A DNA stretch of 64,000 bases, taken from positions 789,913 to 853,912 of the forward strand of contig JASCOV010000001.1 of NCBI GenBank assembly GCA_029960045.1, read 5' to 3'. The stretch is from Flavobacteriaceae bacterium PS02293. Lineage in GTDB: Bacteria > Bacteroidota > Bacteroidia > Flavobacteriales > Weeksellaceae. This document shows, piece by piece, positions 35,204 to 44,019 of this stretch (position 1 is the stretch's first letter; each line of letters starts with the position of its first letter). A model generated the notes under the pieces. It ran no database searches. It was not told the DNA's origin and worked only from the letters and a program-made list of their open reading frames with translations. The translations under genes and the position numbers were made by a program.

Positions 35204-35227
35204 ATTTATTAATATTTTGTTAATCTA

Positions 35228-36619
35228 TTAGATGTGAATCACTTCTCCATAAGCAGCCGCAGCAGCTTCCATAATAGATTCTGACAATGTTGGGTGTGGG
35301 TGGATAGATTTGATGATATCGTGACCCGTTGTTTCCAATCTTCTTGCAACAACTGCTTCAGCAATCATATCGGTAACACCGTCACCAACCATATGACAGC
35401 CAAGCCATTCGCCATATTTTGCATCAAAAATAACTTTGATAAATCCATCAACATCGCCGTTTGCAGTAGCTTTTCCGGATGCTGAGAAAGGGAATTTACC
35501 AACTTTGATTTCGTATCCTTTTTCTTTTGCCTGCTTTTCAGTCAAACCGACAGAAGCAATTTCCGGATGACAATATGTACAACCTGGAATATTTCCGTAA
35601 TCGATAGCTTCTACGTGAAGACCTTTAATTTTTTCAACACAAGTGATTCCTTCTGCAGATGCAACGTGAGCCAAAGCCTGAGTTGGGATGATATCTCCAA
35701 TTGCGTAATATCCAGGAACAGAAGTTTGATACCATTCGTTAACCAAAACTTTTCCTTTTTCAGTTTTGATTCCAACTGCCTCAAGTCCGATTCCTTCAAC
35801 GTTTGAAGCAATTCCAACAGCAGAAAGAAGAATATCAGCTTCCAAAGTAATATTTCCAGTTGCAGTTTTCACGCTAGCTTTTACACCGTTTCCTGAAGTA
35901 TCAACAGACTCTACAGAAGCGTTGGTCATTATTTCAATTCCAGCTTTTTTCAGAGATTTCTCAACGTGTTTTGAAACTTCCTCATCCTCCAAAGGAACGA
36001 TGTTTGGTAAGAATTCTACAACAGTTACCTTGGTTCCCATTGAATTATAAAAATCAGCAAACTCAATTCCAATAGCTCCAGAACCTACAACAATCATAGA
36101 TTTTGGCTGCTCAGGAAGAGACAATGCCTGTCTGTATCCGATTACTTTTTTACCATCTTGAGGAAGGTTTGGTAATTCTCTGGAACGAGCTCCGGTTGCG
36201 ATGATGATGTTGGTTCCGGAATATTCAGTTGATTTTCCTTCAGCATCTACAACGGTTACTTTTTTACCAGCTTTCACAGTGGCAGTTCCCATAATGACAT
36301 CCACTTTATTTTTTCTCATCAAGAAAGCAATACCACTACTCATTTTAGAAGCTACGCCTCTACTTCTTTGGATTACTTTTGTGAAATCAAATCCTGGATT
36401 ATCCACTTTATTAAGACCATAGTCTTCTGCGTGCTTTAAGTAATTGAAAACGTGAGCAGATTTCAATAATGCTTTAGTTGGGATACAACCCCAGTTAAGA
36501 CAGATTCCGCCAAGATTTTCTTTTTCGATGATGGCTGTTTTGAAACCCAATTGAGAAGCTCTGATTGCAGTCACATAACCGCCAGGTCCACTTCCAATAA
36601 CAATAATATCGTAGTTCAT
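35228..36619 (-). CDS. lpdA: Dihydrolipoyl dehydrogenase (E3)
   Basis: 463-aa FAD enzyme that reoxidises dihydrolipoamide in 2-oxoacid dehydrogenase and glycine cleavage complexes, reducing NAD+. N-terminal FAD motif IGSGPGGYVTAIRASQLG, redox disulfide GGICLNWGCIPTK (C40, C45), NAD motif VVGSGAIGIEFADF, FAD loop YAIGDIIP, and the C-terminal His-Glu dyad HPHPTLSE. It can serve the E1 fusion encoded at 51974, though no E2 gene is in the window. Monocistronic with its own terminator. Confidence 0.97.
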   Translation of the reverse strand: MNYDIIVIGSGPGGYVTAIRASQLGFKTAIIEKENLGGICLNWGCIPTKALLKSAHVFNYLKHAEDYGLNKVDNPGFDFTKVIQRSRGVASKMSSGIAFLMRKNKVDVIMGTATVKAGKKVTVVDAEGKSTEYSGTNIIIATGARSRELPNLPQDGKKVIGYRQALSLPEQPKSMIVVGSGAIGIEFADFYNSMGTKVTVVEFLPNIVPLEDEEVSKHVEKSLKKAGIEIMTNASVESVDTSGNGVKASVKTATGNITLEADILLSAVGIASNVEGIGLEAVGIKTEKGKVLVNEWYQTSVPGYYAIGDIIPTQALAHVASAEGITCVEKIKGLHVEAIDYGNIPGCTYCHPEIASVGLTEKQAKEKGYEIKVGKFPFSASGKATANGDVDGFIKVIFDAKYGEWLGCHMVGDGVTDMIAEAVVARRLETTGHDIIKSIHPHPTLSESIMEAAAAAYGEVIHI

Positions 36620-36675
36620 TGTGATTAAAAAATTTTAGCGAATTTACGGAAAATTATTGAAAGCATAATATGACA

Positions 36676-36700
36676 AAAAGCAACTCTTGGAGTTGCTTTT
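36676..36700 (-). terminator. Terminator of the sigma/VWA operon
   Basis: Perfect 11-bp stem AAAAGCAACTC/GAGTTGCTTTT with a TTG loop, downstream of the VWA gene; the minus strand continues TTTTTGTC. Confidence 0.85.
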
Positions 36701-36722
36701 CAAAAATTTAATATTGAGAAGG

Positions 36723-39254
36723 TTACTTTATCTGCTTATAACTTTCAATCAATCTGATGAATTCTGAACGATAACCATCTTCATCATTCGATTTTCCTTG
36801 TTTTGCAAGATTGATGATTTTATCAAGGTCTTTGTCTTTGATGAATTCCGATTGTCTCAAAACCAATCCAAACCAAGCTACAGACGATGCAAATTTGAAA
36901 TCTGATGAAGCATTATTTAATTGATCTTTAGAATCTTTGATAGTCTGAATTAATTCTTTACTTACATCTTCATCAGGATTTTTGTAACGAAATTTCACAG
37001 TTGCCAATTCGTCTCCAAATTCATTTTGAGATTCTGATTTAGAATACTTCAAATCAATATTTTGAGGTGCAAATTCTGAGTCTGAACCAGTTGGAATGAT
37101 TTCGTAAATTGCTGTCACCGTATGACCAATTCCCAATTCTCCAGCATCAATTTTGTCATTTTTAAAATCTTCATTATTCAGTTTTCTGTTTTCATAACCA
37201 ATTAATCTATATGATTTTACAAACTTCGGGTTAAACTCAATTTGAATCTTCACATCTTTCGCAATCGCATACATACTTCCGGCAAATTCTTTCCCAAGAA
37301 ACTTATTGGATTCCTGCATATTATCGATGTAAGCGTAATTTCCATTTCCTTTGTCAGCCAGCATTTCCAAACGATTATCTTTATAATTTCCCATTCCAAA
37401 ACCCAAACAAGTCAAGAAAATTCCGGAATGTCTTTTTTGTTCAATCAATTTTTGAAGTTCAGAATTATCAGAAACTCCAACATTGAAATCCCCGTCTGTT
37501 GCCAAAATCACACGATTATTTCCGTTTTTGACCAAATTTTCTTGAGCTAATTTATACGCCAACTCAATTCCTTGTCCTCCGGCTGTACTTCCGCCAGCAC
37601 TAAGATTTTCTAAAGCTGAAAGAATTTTTTCTTTGTTCTTTGCAGAAGTCGGTTCCAAAACCACGCCTGCACTTCCCGCATAAGTTACCAAGGCAACTTT
37701 ATCTTGTGGACGAAGTTTTTCCAACAAAATTTTGAATGACGATTTCAACAATGGCAATTTATTTTGCTGATTCATTGAACCTGAAACATCAATTAGAAAA
37801 ACCAAATTGGAAGCTGGCAATTCTTTCTCATTCAGTGTTTTACCTTGTAAACCGATTTTCAAAAGTTTGTGTTTTGGATTCCAAGGCGAATCATTGTATT
37901 CTGTATTGATAGAAAAAGGCTGATTGTTTTTTGGCTGAGGATAATTGTATTTGAAATAATTAATCATTTCCTCAATTCTCACGGCATTTTTATCTACTTT
38001 TTGCCCATTATTTATCATTCTTCTGATGTTGGAATAAGCTGCGTTATCTACATCAATTGAGAAAGTAGAAAGTGGTTCTGCCTTTGCCAATTCGAATTTA
38101 TTTTCTTTCCATTCGTCATAAGATTCTTGATTTTGAATAGTTTTTGGGTTATTAAGCAAATCAATTTCTTTTTTGGACAAACCTTTAGTTTTAATCACAA
38201 CTACTCCATTTGCTCCTCTAACCCCGTAAAGTGCAGTTGCGGAAGCATCTTTTAGAATTTCCAACTTATCAATTTTATTCGGATTGATATTACCTAAATC
38301 CACATTTTGATAAGGAATTCCATCAATCACATATAAAGGTTGATTGTTTTGATTTAAAGAAGCTACACCACGAATTACAATATTGGGAGAACTTTCATAA
38401 AGGTTTCCATAAGCTCCAGAAATTTTCAATCCCGCAACTCTTCCATTTAGAACTTGGTCAATATTTCCTGTTCCATAAGCAGGAGCCGTTTTCTTGTCTG
38501 AAATATCGTTGTAATTCTTAGATTTCTTAAATGCAACTTCAGCCATCATAACTTTACCTGTACTTGGAGGTGGCGGAGGTGGTGTGTAGGAAGATGTATT
38601 ATCTTGAGAAAGTGCTTTTTGATTGACAGCTGTTGTAGCATAACCAAGACTTTTCGCTTCTCTTTTAATTCCCATTGCAGTTACAACAACGCCTTCAATA
38701 TCTTTTGTTTTTTCCGTTGTTACATAATTAGGTTTTGGTTCAGGAACTCTGACGGTTGTAGTTCCTTGTTCTTGAAATTCGTAATTTACTGTTGGAGCAA
38801 TTGCATCTGCAACGGGAGAAGCATTGTGAGAAATCATTGGCGGTGCAACTACACTCATAGATGGAGCTTCTTGATAAGCAATAATATCTTTCCCCTCAAT
38901 AGGTTTAATTGGATTTTTACTCAAATTCTCTTTGAAATTTTTATTGATTTCTTCAACTTTTTTCGGCGTTTCTGTTTGGTTTGAATTGATTGGTTTTCCG
39001 TAATCTTTTGATGCGATTTGAGGTTCTATTTTCGTGTCTTTATCATTCACAAAATATAAAACGCCAAACGTCAAAGCCAATCCAGCAACCATTCCGTAAG
39101 GTAACCAAAGCGGGATGATTCTTTTCTTATTTTCTTTTTTATCTAATTTCTCTTCAACTTTTTCCCAAACTTTTTCAAAAGCAGGAAATGTTGGATTTTC
39201 TTCTGCAGATTTCCCAGCATCGCTGAACATTTTATCGATATCTTGATTTTCCAT
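36723..39254 (-). CDS. Membrane-anchored fusion: TM segment, SusC-type plug and VWA domain
   Basis: 843-aa composite protein. Residues 1-48 are a charged cytoplasmic head; 49-70 are the single membrane span. A Pro/Ser-rich linker holds VVVTAMGIKREAKSLGYATT, the lead-in to a TonB plug. The plug itself is ~262-358 (GRVAGLKISG, VIRGVASLNQNNQPLYVIDG, LKDASATALYGVRGANG). Residues ~395-470 and the VWA domain (483-~650, MIDAS DVSGS at 489-493) are followed by the YfbK-type C-terminal domain. No barrel follows the plug, so it cannot be a transporter. Encoded 11 nt after the ECF sigma gene; the N-terminal head plus TM suggests an anti-sigma or signal-transducing role (inference). Confidence 0.85.
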   Translation of the reverse strand: MENQDIDKMFSDAGKSAEENPTFPAFEKVWEKVEEKLDKKENKKRIIPLWLPYGMVAGLALTFGVLYFVNDKDTKIEPQIASKDYGKPINSNQTETPKKVEEINKNFKENLSKNPIKPIEGKDIIAYQEAPSMSVVAPPMISHNASPVADAIAPTVNYEFQEQGTTTVRVPEPKPNYVTTEKTKDIEGVVVTAMGIKREAKSLGYATTAVNQKALSQDNTSSYTPPPPPPSTGKVMMAEVAFKKSKNYNDISDKKTAPAYGTGNIDQVLNGRVAGLKISGAYGNLYESSPNIVIRGVASLNQNNQPLYVIDGIPYQNVDLGNINPNKIDKLEILKDASATALYGVRGANGVVVIKTKGLSKKEIDLLNNPKTIQNQESYDEWKENKFELAKAEPLSTFSIDVDNAAYSNIRRMINNGQKVDKNAVRIEEMINYFKYNYPQPKNNQPFSINTEYNDSPWNPKHKLLKIGLQGKTLNEKELPASNLVFLIDVSGSMNQQNKLPLLKSSFKILLEKLRPQDKVALVTYAGSAGVVLEPTSAKNKEKILSALENLSAGGSTAGGQGIELAYKLAQENLVKNGNNRVILATDGDFNVGVSDNSELQKLIEQKRHSGIFLTCLGFGMGNYKDNRLEMLADKGNGNYAYIDNMQESNKFLGKEFAGSMYAIAKDVKIQIEFNPKFVKSYRLIGYENRKLNNEDFKNDKIDAGELGIGHTVTAIYEIIPTGSDSEFAPQNIDLKYSKSESQNEFGDELATVKFRYKNPDEDVSKELIQTIKDSKDQLNNASSDFKFASSVAWFGLVLRQSEFIKDKDLDKIINLAKQGKSNDEDGYRSEFIRLIESYKQIK

Positions 39255-39265
39255 TTTTTTAAACT

Positions 39266-39790
39266 TTAAGAATTAATTGTTTGAAGTCTCACAAGTTCCT
39301 GCAATTTTTTGCGGGCAAAATTGACCTGAGATTTGGACGTACCTTCTGAGATAGAAAGCATTTGTGCAATTTCTTTATGAGGATAACCTTCCATTGCAAA
39401 CAAATTGAAAATCGTGCGACAACCTTCCGGAAGGAAATTAAGAAGAGACAAAATCCCTCTTTCTTCCGCAACATTTTCTGTTTCTGAATCCGGTAAATCC
39501 ACAAAATTATCTTCAATCGAAATCGAAAATGGTTGTTTCTTGCGTAACTTCTGAAGACATTGATTCACGACAATTTTCTTTGCCCAAGCATCAAAAACCT
39601 GTAAGTCTTTTAGTTGTTCCAGTTTTGTGAAAATAATGTAGAAAGAATCGGCCAAAACTTCTTCCGCATCTTCGTCGTTTTTCAGGTAACGTTTACAGGT
39701 CGCGAAGAATCGTCCTGCATATTCTTCATAAAGTTTCCGCTGTGCGTTGCGGTCTTTATTTCTGCATCTTATGTATATTTCGTGTTCCAT
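39266..39790 (-). CDS. ECF-type RNA polymerase sigma factor
   Basis: 174 aa with sigma2 (KLYEEYAGRFFATCKRYLKNDEDAEEVLADSFYIIF, ~19-55) and sigma4 (LPEGCRTIFNLFAMEGYPHKEIAQMLSISEGTSKSQVNFARKKL, ~118-160) and no sigma1.1 or sigma3: an extracytoplasmic-function factor. Its promoter at 39807-39838 has the same two boxes as the barrel/A2M operon promoter at 51428-51456, implying autoregulation and control of that operon. The next gene, 11 nt downstream, is the TM-plug-VWA protein, in the place where an anti-sigma factor is expected. Confidence 0.93.
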   Translation of the reverse strand: MEHEIYIRCRNKDRNAQRKLYEEYAGRFFATCKRYLKNDEDAEEVLADSFYIIFTKLEQLKDLQVFDAWAKKIVVNQCLQKLRKKQPFSISIEDNFVDLPDSETENVAEERGILSLLNFLPEGCRTIFNLFAMEGYPHKEIAQMLSISEGTSKSQVNFARKKLQELVRLQTINS

Positions 39791-39806
39791 ACATTGGCTT
39801 TTATAA

Positions 39807-39838
39807 GGAAAGATGCAATAGTTTAAAAAAGGTTGGAA
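39807..39838 (-). promoter_or_regulatory. Putative ECF-sigma promoter of the sigma/VWA operon
   Basis: Reading the minus strand: TTCCAACC (39838-39831), 14 nt starting with T6, then GCATCTTTCC (39816-39807). The ATG is 16 nt further on. The same elements with 15-nt spacing occur upstream of the 919-aa barrel gene. Confidence 0.6.
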
Positions 39839-39915
39839 TTAATTTGAAAATTTATGAAAAAACTTTGAAAGTCTGCTTCCAAAGTTTTGAAATTAATTAT
39901 TGCTTGATTGAAAGT

Positions 39916-39991
39916 CTTCGACTCCGCTCAGACTGACATCGCTAAATTAAACCGTTTAGCATTTGGCCTGTCACACTGAGCGGAGTCGAAG
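39916..39991. repeat. Intergenic inverted repeat, CTTCGACTCCGCTCAG type
   Basis: Perfect 16-bp arms (39916-39931 and 39976-39991), extended imperfectly inward, then eight T on the plus strand. This palindrome type recurs in many Bacteroidota genomes. The orientation of the T tract does not fit either flanking minus-strand gene, so repeat is preferred over terminator. Confidence 0.7.
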
Positions 39992-40012
39992 TGTTTTTTT
40001 TATTAAATCAAA

Positions 40013-40903
40013 TTACAATTTTTCTAAGGCTTTTTCAAAAGTGTCATATTTAAATTTGAAACCATTTTCCAACAAAACTTCAGGATAAACATTTCGGCTT
40101 TTCAGCATCAGTTCTGTTTCTGTTTTTATGAAAATTGAAGCAACTTCCAACAACCAAACAGGGCTCGGAATCCCAAATGGAATTTTGATTTTTTCACGAA
40201 GCTGTTTCATCATTTTTTCATTAGACAAAGGTTTTGGAGCTGTGATATTGATTGCGTCTTTAAGATTTTCGTTTTCAATAATGAAATTAACCGCTTCACA
40301 AAAATCATCAATGTGAATCCAACTCATCATTTGGTTTCCTCTACCCTGTTTTCCGCCCAAACCGAGTTTTGAGATTTGTTTAAATTTTGGAAAAGCGCCA
40401 CCATTTTTTCCTAAAACAATAGACGTCCTAAGCGCAACTTTTCTAATATTTGGATTTTCGGTTTTGAAGAATTCTTTTTCCCAAGATTTGCAGATATTCA
40501 TTGAGAAATCGTCGCCGATGATTCCATTTTTTTCTGTATTAAGATGCATTTCTGAATGGACATAAATCGTTGCAGAACTTGCATTCAGCCATATTTTTGG
40601 TGGATATTGACATTCGTCGATTGCTTGTTGCAAAATTCTTGTCGAATTGATTCTGGAATTGTTGATTTCTTTTTTGTTCTTTTCGTTGTATCTGCAATCC
40701 ACAGATTTTCCTGCAAGATTGATGAGAATATCTGTATTTTCCAATTCATTTTTCCAAGTTCCGATTGTTTTGGAATCCCAGAAGATTTCATTTTCACGCT
40801 TTGGATTTCTGGTCAATATTTTGACTTCGTAATTCTTATTGAGGAAAAATTGTTCTAAGTTTTCTCCAAGAAAACCAGTTCCTCCGGCGATTATTATTTT
40901 CAT
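40013..40903 (-). CDS. TIGR01777-family SDR epimerase/oxidoreductase
   Basis: 296-aa extended SDR protein: NAD(P)-binding IIAGGTGFLGENLEQFF, DILINLAGKSVDCRYNEKNKKEI, INSTRILQQAI, NASSATIYVHSEMHLNTE, and WIHIDDFCEAVNFIIEN. The C-terminal PSPVWLLEVASIFIKTETELMLKSRNVYP is characteristic of TIGR01777 (YfcH-like). The active-site Tyr is not in a classical YxxxK context, as in other members. The function is unknown; cell-division or lipid links are proposed for homologues. Last gene of the GbsR-led cluster, 12 nt after the DUF2071 gene. Confidence 0.9.
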   Translation of the reverse strand: MKIIIAGGTGFLGENLEQFFLNKNYEVKILTRNPKRENEIFWDSKTIGTWKNELENTDILINLAGKSVDCRYNEKNKKEINNSRINSTRILQQAIDECQYPPKIWLNASSATIYVHSEMHLNTEKNGIIGDDFSMNICKSWEKEFFKTENPNIRKVALRTSIVLGKNGGAFPKFKQISKLGLGGKQGRGNQMMSWIHIDDFCEAVNFIIENENLKDAINITAPKPLSNEKMMKQLREKIKIPFGIPSPVWLLEVASIFIKTETELMLKSRNVYPEVLLENGFKFKYDTFEKALEKL

Positions 40904-40915
40904 TGTGTTTGATTT

Positions 40916-41632
40916 TTAATTAATAGCAAATTCCAAATTTTTCTTTGTGTGAACTTCAATCTCAGAACCTTCTGCAAGCATTACTGATATTGGTTTTGCA
41001 TCATTCAAAAAAGAAAAATTAGTTCCATAATTTTTTTTGAAATCAACTTGGATTTCAAAGTTTTTGACTTCATAAAAATTCCATTTTGGATGTTTGACTT
41101 CGTATTCAGAAGTTTGATTATTAGTCTTAGTAAATCCAAAATAATGTTCGGTTATGAATTCGAAATCAGAACCTACGATCATTTCTCCCTGAATATTTTC
41201 AGCTATTAAAGTCATTGTGTTGAGTTTTGAAGTCTGCCAGCTGTAAGAAACTGAAAGTTCATTATCAGACTCAATAATTGAATGTGACATTGGTAAAGTG
41301 CAATAATTCTCATTATAAAATGTATTAGCAACAAGACTCAAAGCTTTTTTAGGAACGATTTCTTTGATGAAAACTACGCCTCTTTTCCAGATTCCGTTTT
41401 CCAATTTTTTGACATAAAATCTCAGATTAACTTCTTCGAAATTTTTATGAAACGGAACTGAAATTCCAAGAAGTTTTGTATTGACAAACATAAATCCGAC
41501 AAGACTTACCAAACATTTTCCTTTATAAAAATCAAGCTTTGTTGCTTTTGGTAAATAAGGTTTTAGAATTTCTGGATTAATTTCGTAATTGATGATGGCC
41601 AGTTTTCGCCATTCTGCTGTTAGGAATTTCAT
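40916..41632 (-). CDS. DUF2071 (YqjF-like) protein
   Basis: 238 aa with the DUF2071 pattern: FLTAEWRKLAIINYEINPEILKPYLPKATKLDFYKGKCLVSLVGFMF, FEEVNLRFYV, RGVVFIKEIVPKKALSLVANTFYNENY, and the C-terminal YEVKHPKWNFYEVKNFEIQVDF. The fold resembles acetoacetate decarboxylase. No function is established. It sits between the DCC-type gene and the TIGR01777 gene on the same strand, a conserved trio in flavobacteria. Confidence 0.88.
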   Translation of the reverse strand: MKFLTAEWRKLAIINYEINPEILKPYLPKATKLDFYKGKCLVSLVGFMFVNTKLLGISVPFHKNFEEVNLRFYVKKLENGIWKRGVVFIKEIVPKKALSLVANTFYNENYCTLPMSHSIIESDNELSVSYSWQTSKLNTMTLIAENIQGEMIVGSDFEFITEHYFGFTKTNNQTSEYEVKHPKWNFYEVKNFEIQVDFKKNYGTNFSFLNDAKPISVMLAEGSEIEVHTKKNLEFAIN

Positions 41633-41650
41633 TTTTTTAATTTTTATAAT

Positions 41651-41719
41651 TCTCGCAGATTGAGCTGATTTTGCAGATTTATAACTTAAAAATTGGCTTG
41701 ATTTGCTTAATCTGCGAGA
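41651..41719. repeat. Intergenic inverted repeat, TCTCGCAGATT type
   Basis: TCTCGCAGATT (41651-41661) and AATCTGCGAGA (41709-41719) are perfect 11-bp arms with imperfect inward continuation. Dispersed-repeat style; lies between the DCC-type and DUF2071 genes. Confidence 0.6.
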
Positions 41720-41725
41720 TATATT

Positions 41726-42544
41726 TTAATTATTAGATACAATGTACAAAAGAACAGCTCCAAAAGTGATTCTGAAAATCATCCAAGAAATGGTTGGAAC
41801 AATCCCGAATTTAAGAATTCTGCATCGTCTCAAATGTTCTAGAAACATTATGAACACAACAATCGCGAAGTAAACAAAATAGAATATTTGGTTAAAATCG
41901 AAGAACAAAACAGGAATCAAAAGCAATGTCCCAAGCAAAGAAACTGTCATCATATTACCGAGATAATCCCAAATTCTGTCTTTGAGATAAATTCCCATAA
42001 ATGCGCTCTGCCAAACGATTTGCATACAACAAATGAAGAATTCTAACCCGAAATTATTTTTAAAATCCGGAAACAAACGTTGATTATAAAATCCTAAAAC
42101 ATAAGCGGAAAACATTAAAACAAATCCAAGATAAAGAAGTCTGTATTTCAAATTGAAATCCGGAACGCAATTGTCCTTCCTCAAGTCTTTTGCTGAAGGA
42201 ATGATTTGTTTTCTGTTGTAAGAAACGAATTTGTAAAGTCTCTGGAAAAACCAATGAAAAGGCTTTATTCTTGCGATTTTCTCCAAAGTCGGAAAAGAAT
42301 TTCCAATGATTGTGAGCAGACTTTCTAATCCGTAAATTACTTTATTATTCTTCGTATCAAGTAATGCGATTTCGTTTTTTGAACGATGAAAATCAATCTT
42401 GTTTTTGATTTCGGGAGAAATCTCTGAGAAGGCTTCTCTTCCGTTTTCATCGAGCATTCCAGATTTGATGAAACCTTTGGAATAGATGTTACACATTGGA
42501 CAATCGTTGTCGTAAATGAGAATGTGGTTTTGTAAAGTTTTCAT
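41726..42544 (-). CDS. DCC-family (DUF393) thiol-disulfide-type membrane protein
   Basis: 272 aa. The N-terminal ~110 residues are a DUF393/DCC domain: LIYDNDCPMCNIYSKGF with the CPMC pair (C15, C18) and ARIKPFHWFFQRLYKFVSYNRKQIIPS. The rest has five or six hydrophobic helices (LYLGFVLMFSAYVLGF, NMMTVSLLGTLLLIPVLFF, YFVYFAIVVFIMFL), so this is a membrane-attached thioredoxin-like protein. Redox partner unknown. Upstream are two small membrane-protein genes and the GbsR regulator; downstream is DUF2071. Confidence 0.85.
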   Translation of the reverse strand: MKTLQNHILIYDNDCPMCNIYSKGFIKSGMLDENGREAFSEISPEIKNKIDFHRSKNEIALLDTKNNKVIYGLESLLTIIGNSFPTLEKIARIKPFHWFFQRLYKFVSYNRKQIIPSAKDLRKDNCVPDFNLKYRLLYLGFVLMFSAYVLGFYNQRLFPDFKNNFGLEFFICCMQIVWQSAFMGIYLKDRIWDYLGNMMTVSLLGTLLLIPVLFFDFNQIFYFVYFAIVVFIMFLEHLRRCRILKFGIVPTISWMIFRITFGAVLLYIVSNN

Positions 42545-42619
42545 TGTGTTTGATTTTAAAGGTTGAGGAAATCACCTTTTGTTCTTCGGTTTGTTCTGAA
42601 AAGAAAGAACATTATGATT

Positions 42620-43012
42620 TTAAATATTAGATTTTTCATCATTCAAATTATTAATAGGTTCTTTTTCGTGAGATTTCTTTCTTCCTTTCATAAAAAGTAA
42701 CAAATTGAAAAGAAGCATCAATCCTAAATAAATTGAAAATCCTCCTATTTTTTTGCTTAAGCCAACAACCAGAGATTCTCCTGTTATCAATTGATTAAAC
42801 TCTATAATTAAAAGCGCAAAACCAACATTCAGCAGATAAAATCCAATTTTAAATAAAGAATTGGTAGCTAAAGCAATGTCAGATTTTTGATGAAAAATAT
42901 CCATCATAAATACTTTTGCATTGCGGAAAAGTAGCTCAGAAACAATAACAGTTAATGTTAAAACAATTGGCAAATAGATTGCGTAAGCGGTAAGGTTGTG
43001 AGTAGCGGTCAT
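42620..43012 (-). CDS. Small membrane protein, paralogue of the next gene
   Basis: 130 aa with four hydrophobic helices: ~11-30, ~52-72, ~92-110 and a further segment, and a basic C-terminal tail (MKGRKKSHEKEPINNLND). Middle phrases NSLFKIGFYLLNVGFALLII and FHQKSDIA align with the neighbouring gene's NRILLIGYYLMNIGYVTFSL, so the two are tandem paralogues. Family unknown. It begins 4 nt after that neighbour ends. Probably a subunit of a membrane complex with it. Confidence 0.68.
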   Translation of the reverse strand: MTATHNLTAYAIYLPIVLTLTVIVSELLFRNAKVFMMDIFHQKSDIALATNSLFKIGFYLLNVGFALLIIEFNQLITGESLVVGLSKKIGGFSIYLGLMLLFNLLLFMKGRKKSHEKEPINNLNDEKSNI

Positions 43013-43016
43013 AATT

Positions 43017-43370
43017 TTATGATTTAAATGTTAATAATATTTGTTTACGGAAATAAGTCAGAAGGAAAATGTTTATATAGTGCATCACAGCAATTAGTAA
43101 AAAAGTTGTTGCAATTTTTGTGAATATTGATACTACAAATAATTCGGTTGTTTCTGTTTTTAAGCCTTCTGAAAGAGAGAAAGTAACATAGCCTATATTC
43201 ATCAGATAGTATCCAATCAACAAGATTCTATTGACAGAATCGCATATCTGTATATTGCTGAACAAATCCAATAGATAAATTCTGCCGATTGTAAAACACT
43301 TCCAACCTACCAAAACAATCACTGGAACCGTGATGAGAAAATAGATTGCATAGGAAACGAAATTAATCAT
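43017..43370 (-). CDS. Small membrane protein, paralogue of the previous gene
   Basis: 117 aa with three or four hydrophobic helices (VSYAIYFLITVPVIVLVGW, ILLIGYYLMNIGYVTFSL, FVVSIFTKIATTFLLIAVMHYINIFLL) and a basic tail. It aligns by eye along most of its length with the downstream small membrane protein. First structural gene after the GbsR regulator, 72 nt away. No function known. Confidence 0.68.
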   Translation of the reverse strand: MINFVSYAIYFLITVPVIVLVGWKCFTIGRIYLLDLFSNIQICDSVNRILLIGYYLMNIGYVTFSLSEGLKTETTELFVVSIFTKIATTFLLIAVMHYINIFLLTYFRKQILLTFKS

Positions 43371-43412
43371 TTTGTAATTTTTATATTTTCAGTAATTTTT
43401 GAAACTTAAATC

Positions 43413-43449
43413 GAAATAAAAAAAGGAAATTGATTTCCTTTTTTATTTC
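43413..43449 (-). terminator. Hairpin overlapping the end of the GbsR gene
   Basis: GAAATAAAAAAAGGAAAT pairs with ATTTCCTTTTTTATTTC (one-base difference in the A/T run), TTGA-type loop. The regulator's stop codon is inside the right arm. It may attenuate transcription into the membrane-protein genes. Confidence 0.65.
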
Positions 43450-43943
43450 AATAAGTTGGTAATCTTTCCAACCAGCCAATGGTCATCACTTTTTATAGCT
43501 AAATCCATTATGTTGTTGATTTTGTTTGTTACGTTCCCAAAATCTTCCATCAGTTTGATAAATTCTTTTGCTTCTTCAGAATCGTCTTCTACATTTTTCA
43601 GTTCTTCAAGAAAAGCTACAACAGGCTCTATTTCACGTTTTCTTCTTTCTTTTGTAATTTGTTTGAAAAGAAACCAAACATCTTTTTCTGCAAAAAAATA
43701 TTCTTTTCTATCCCCTTTTACAAATTCTTTCTTCACAATTCCCCAATCCATCAGATTTCGAAGATTCATATTAGCATTTCCTCGTGAGATTTCCAATTGC
43801 TCCATCACATCATCTGTTGACAAAGGTTTTCCACTTGCCAAGAGCAATGCGTGAACCTGCGCCATTGTTCTGTTAATTCCCCAATTGGTGGCAAAAGTTC
43901 CCCAAGTCTGGATATATTTTTCTTTGGCTTCGTCAAGTTTCAT
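43443..43943 (-). CDS. GbsR/MarR-family transcriptional regulator
   Basis: 166 aa. The winged-helix domain (~20-95) reads FATNWGINRTMAQVHALLLASGKPLSTDDVMEQLEISRGNANMNLRNLMDWGIVKKEF, typical of the GbsR branch; a long C-terminal helix (REIEPVVAFLEELKNVEDDSEEA) follows for dimerisation. GbsR relatives sense osmolytes or small ligands; here the target is probably the downstream cluster of two membrane proteins, DCC, DUF2071 and TIGR01777 genes, with which it is co-oriented. An internal hairpin at its 3' end may tune readthrough. Confidence 0.88.
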   Translation of the reverse strand: MKLDEAKEKYIQTWGTFATNWGINRTMAQVHALLLASGKPLSTDDVMEQLEISRGNANMNLRNLMDWGIVKKEFVKGDRKEYFFAEKDVWFLFKQITKERRKREIEPVVAFLEELKNVEDDSEEAKEFIKLMEDFGNVTNKINNIMDLAIKSDDHWLVGKITNLLK

Positions 43944-44019
43944 TTTCTTTAGATTTAATTCTTGTACAAATATAATTAAATTTTCTAAACTTTCAAAAAT
44001 TATTGAAAATAAAATAATT

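Noticed and set aside
39916..39991. Terminator of the TIGR01777 epimerase gene
   Set aside because: The T tract follows on the plus strand, the wrong side for this minus-strand gene. Treated as a dispersed repeat.
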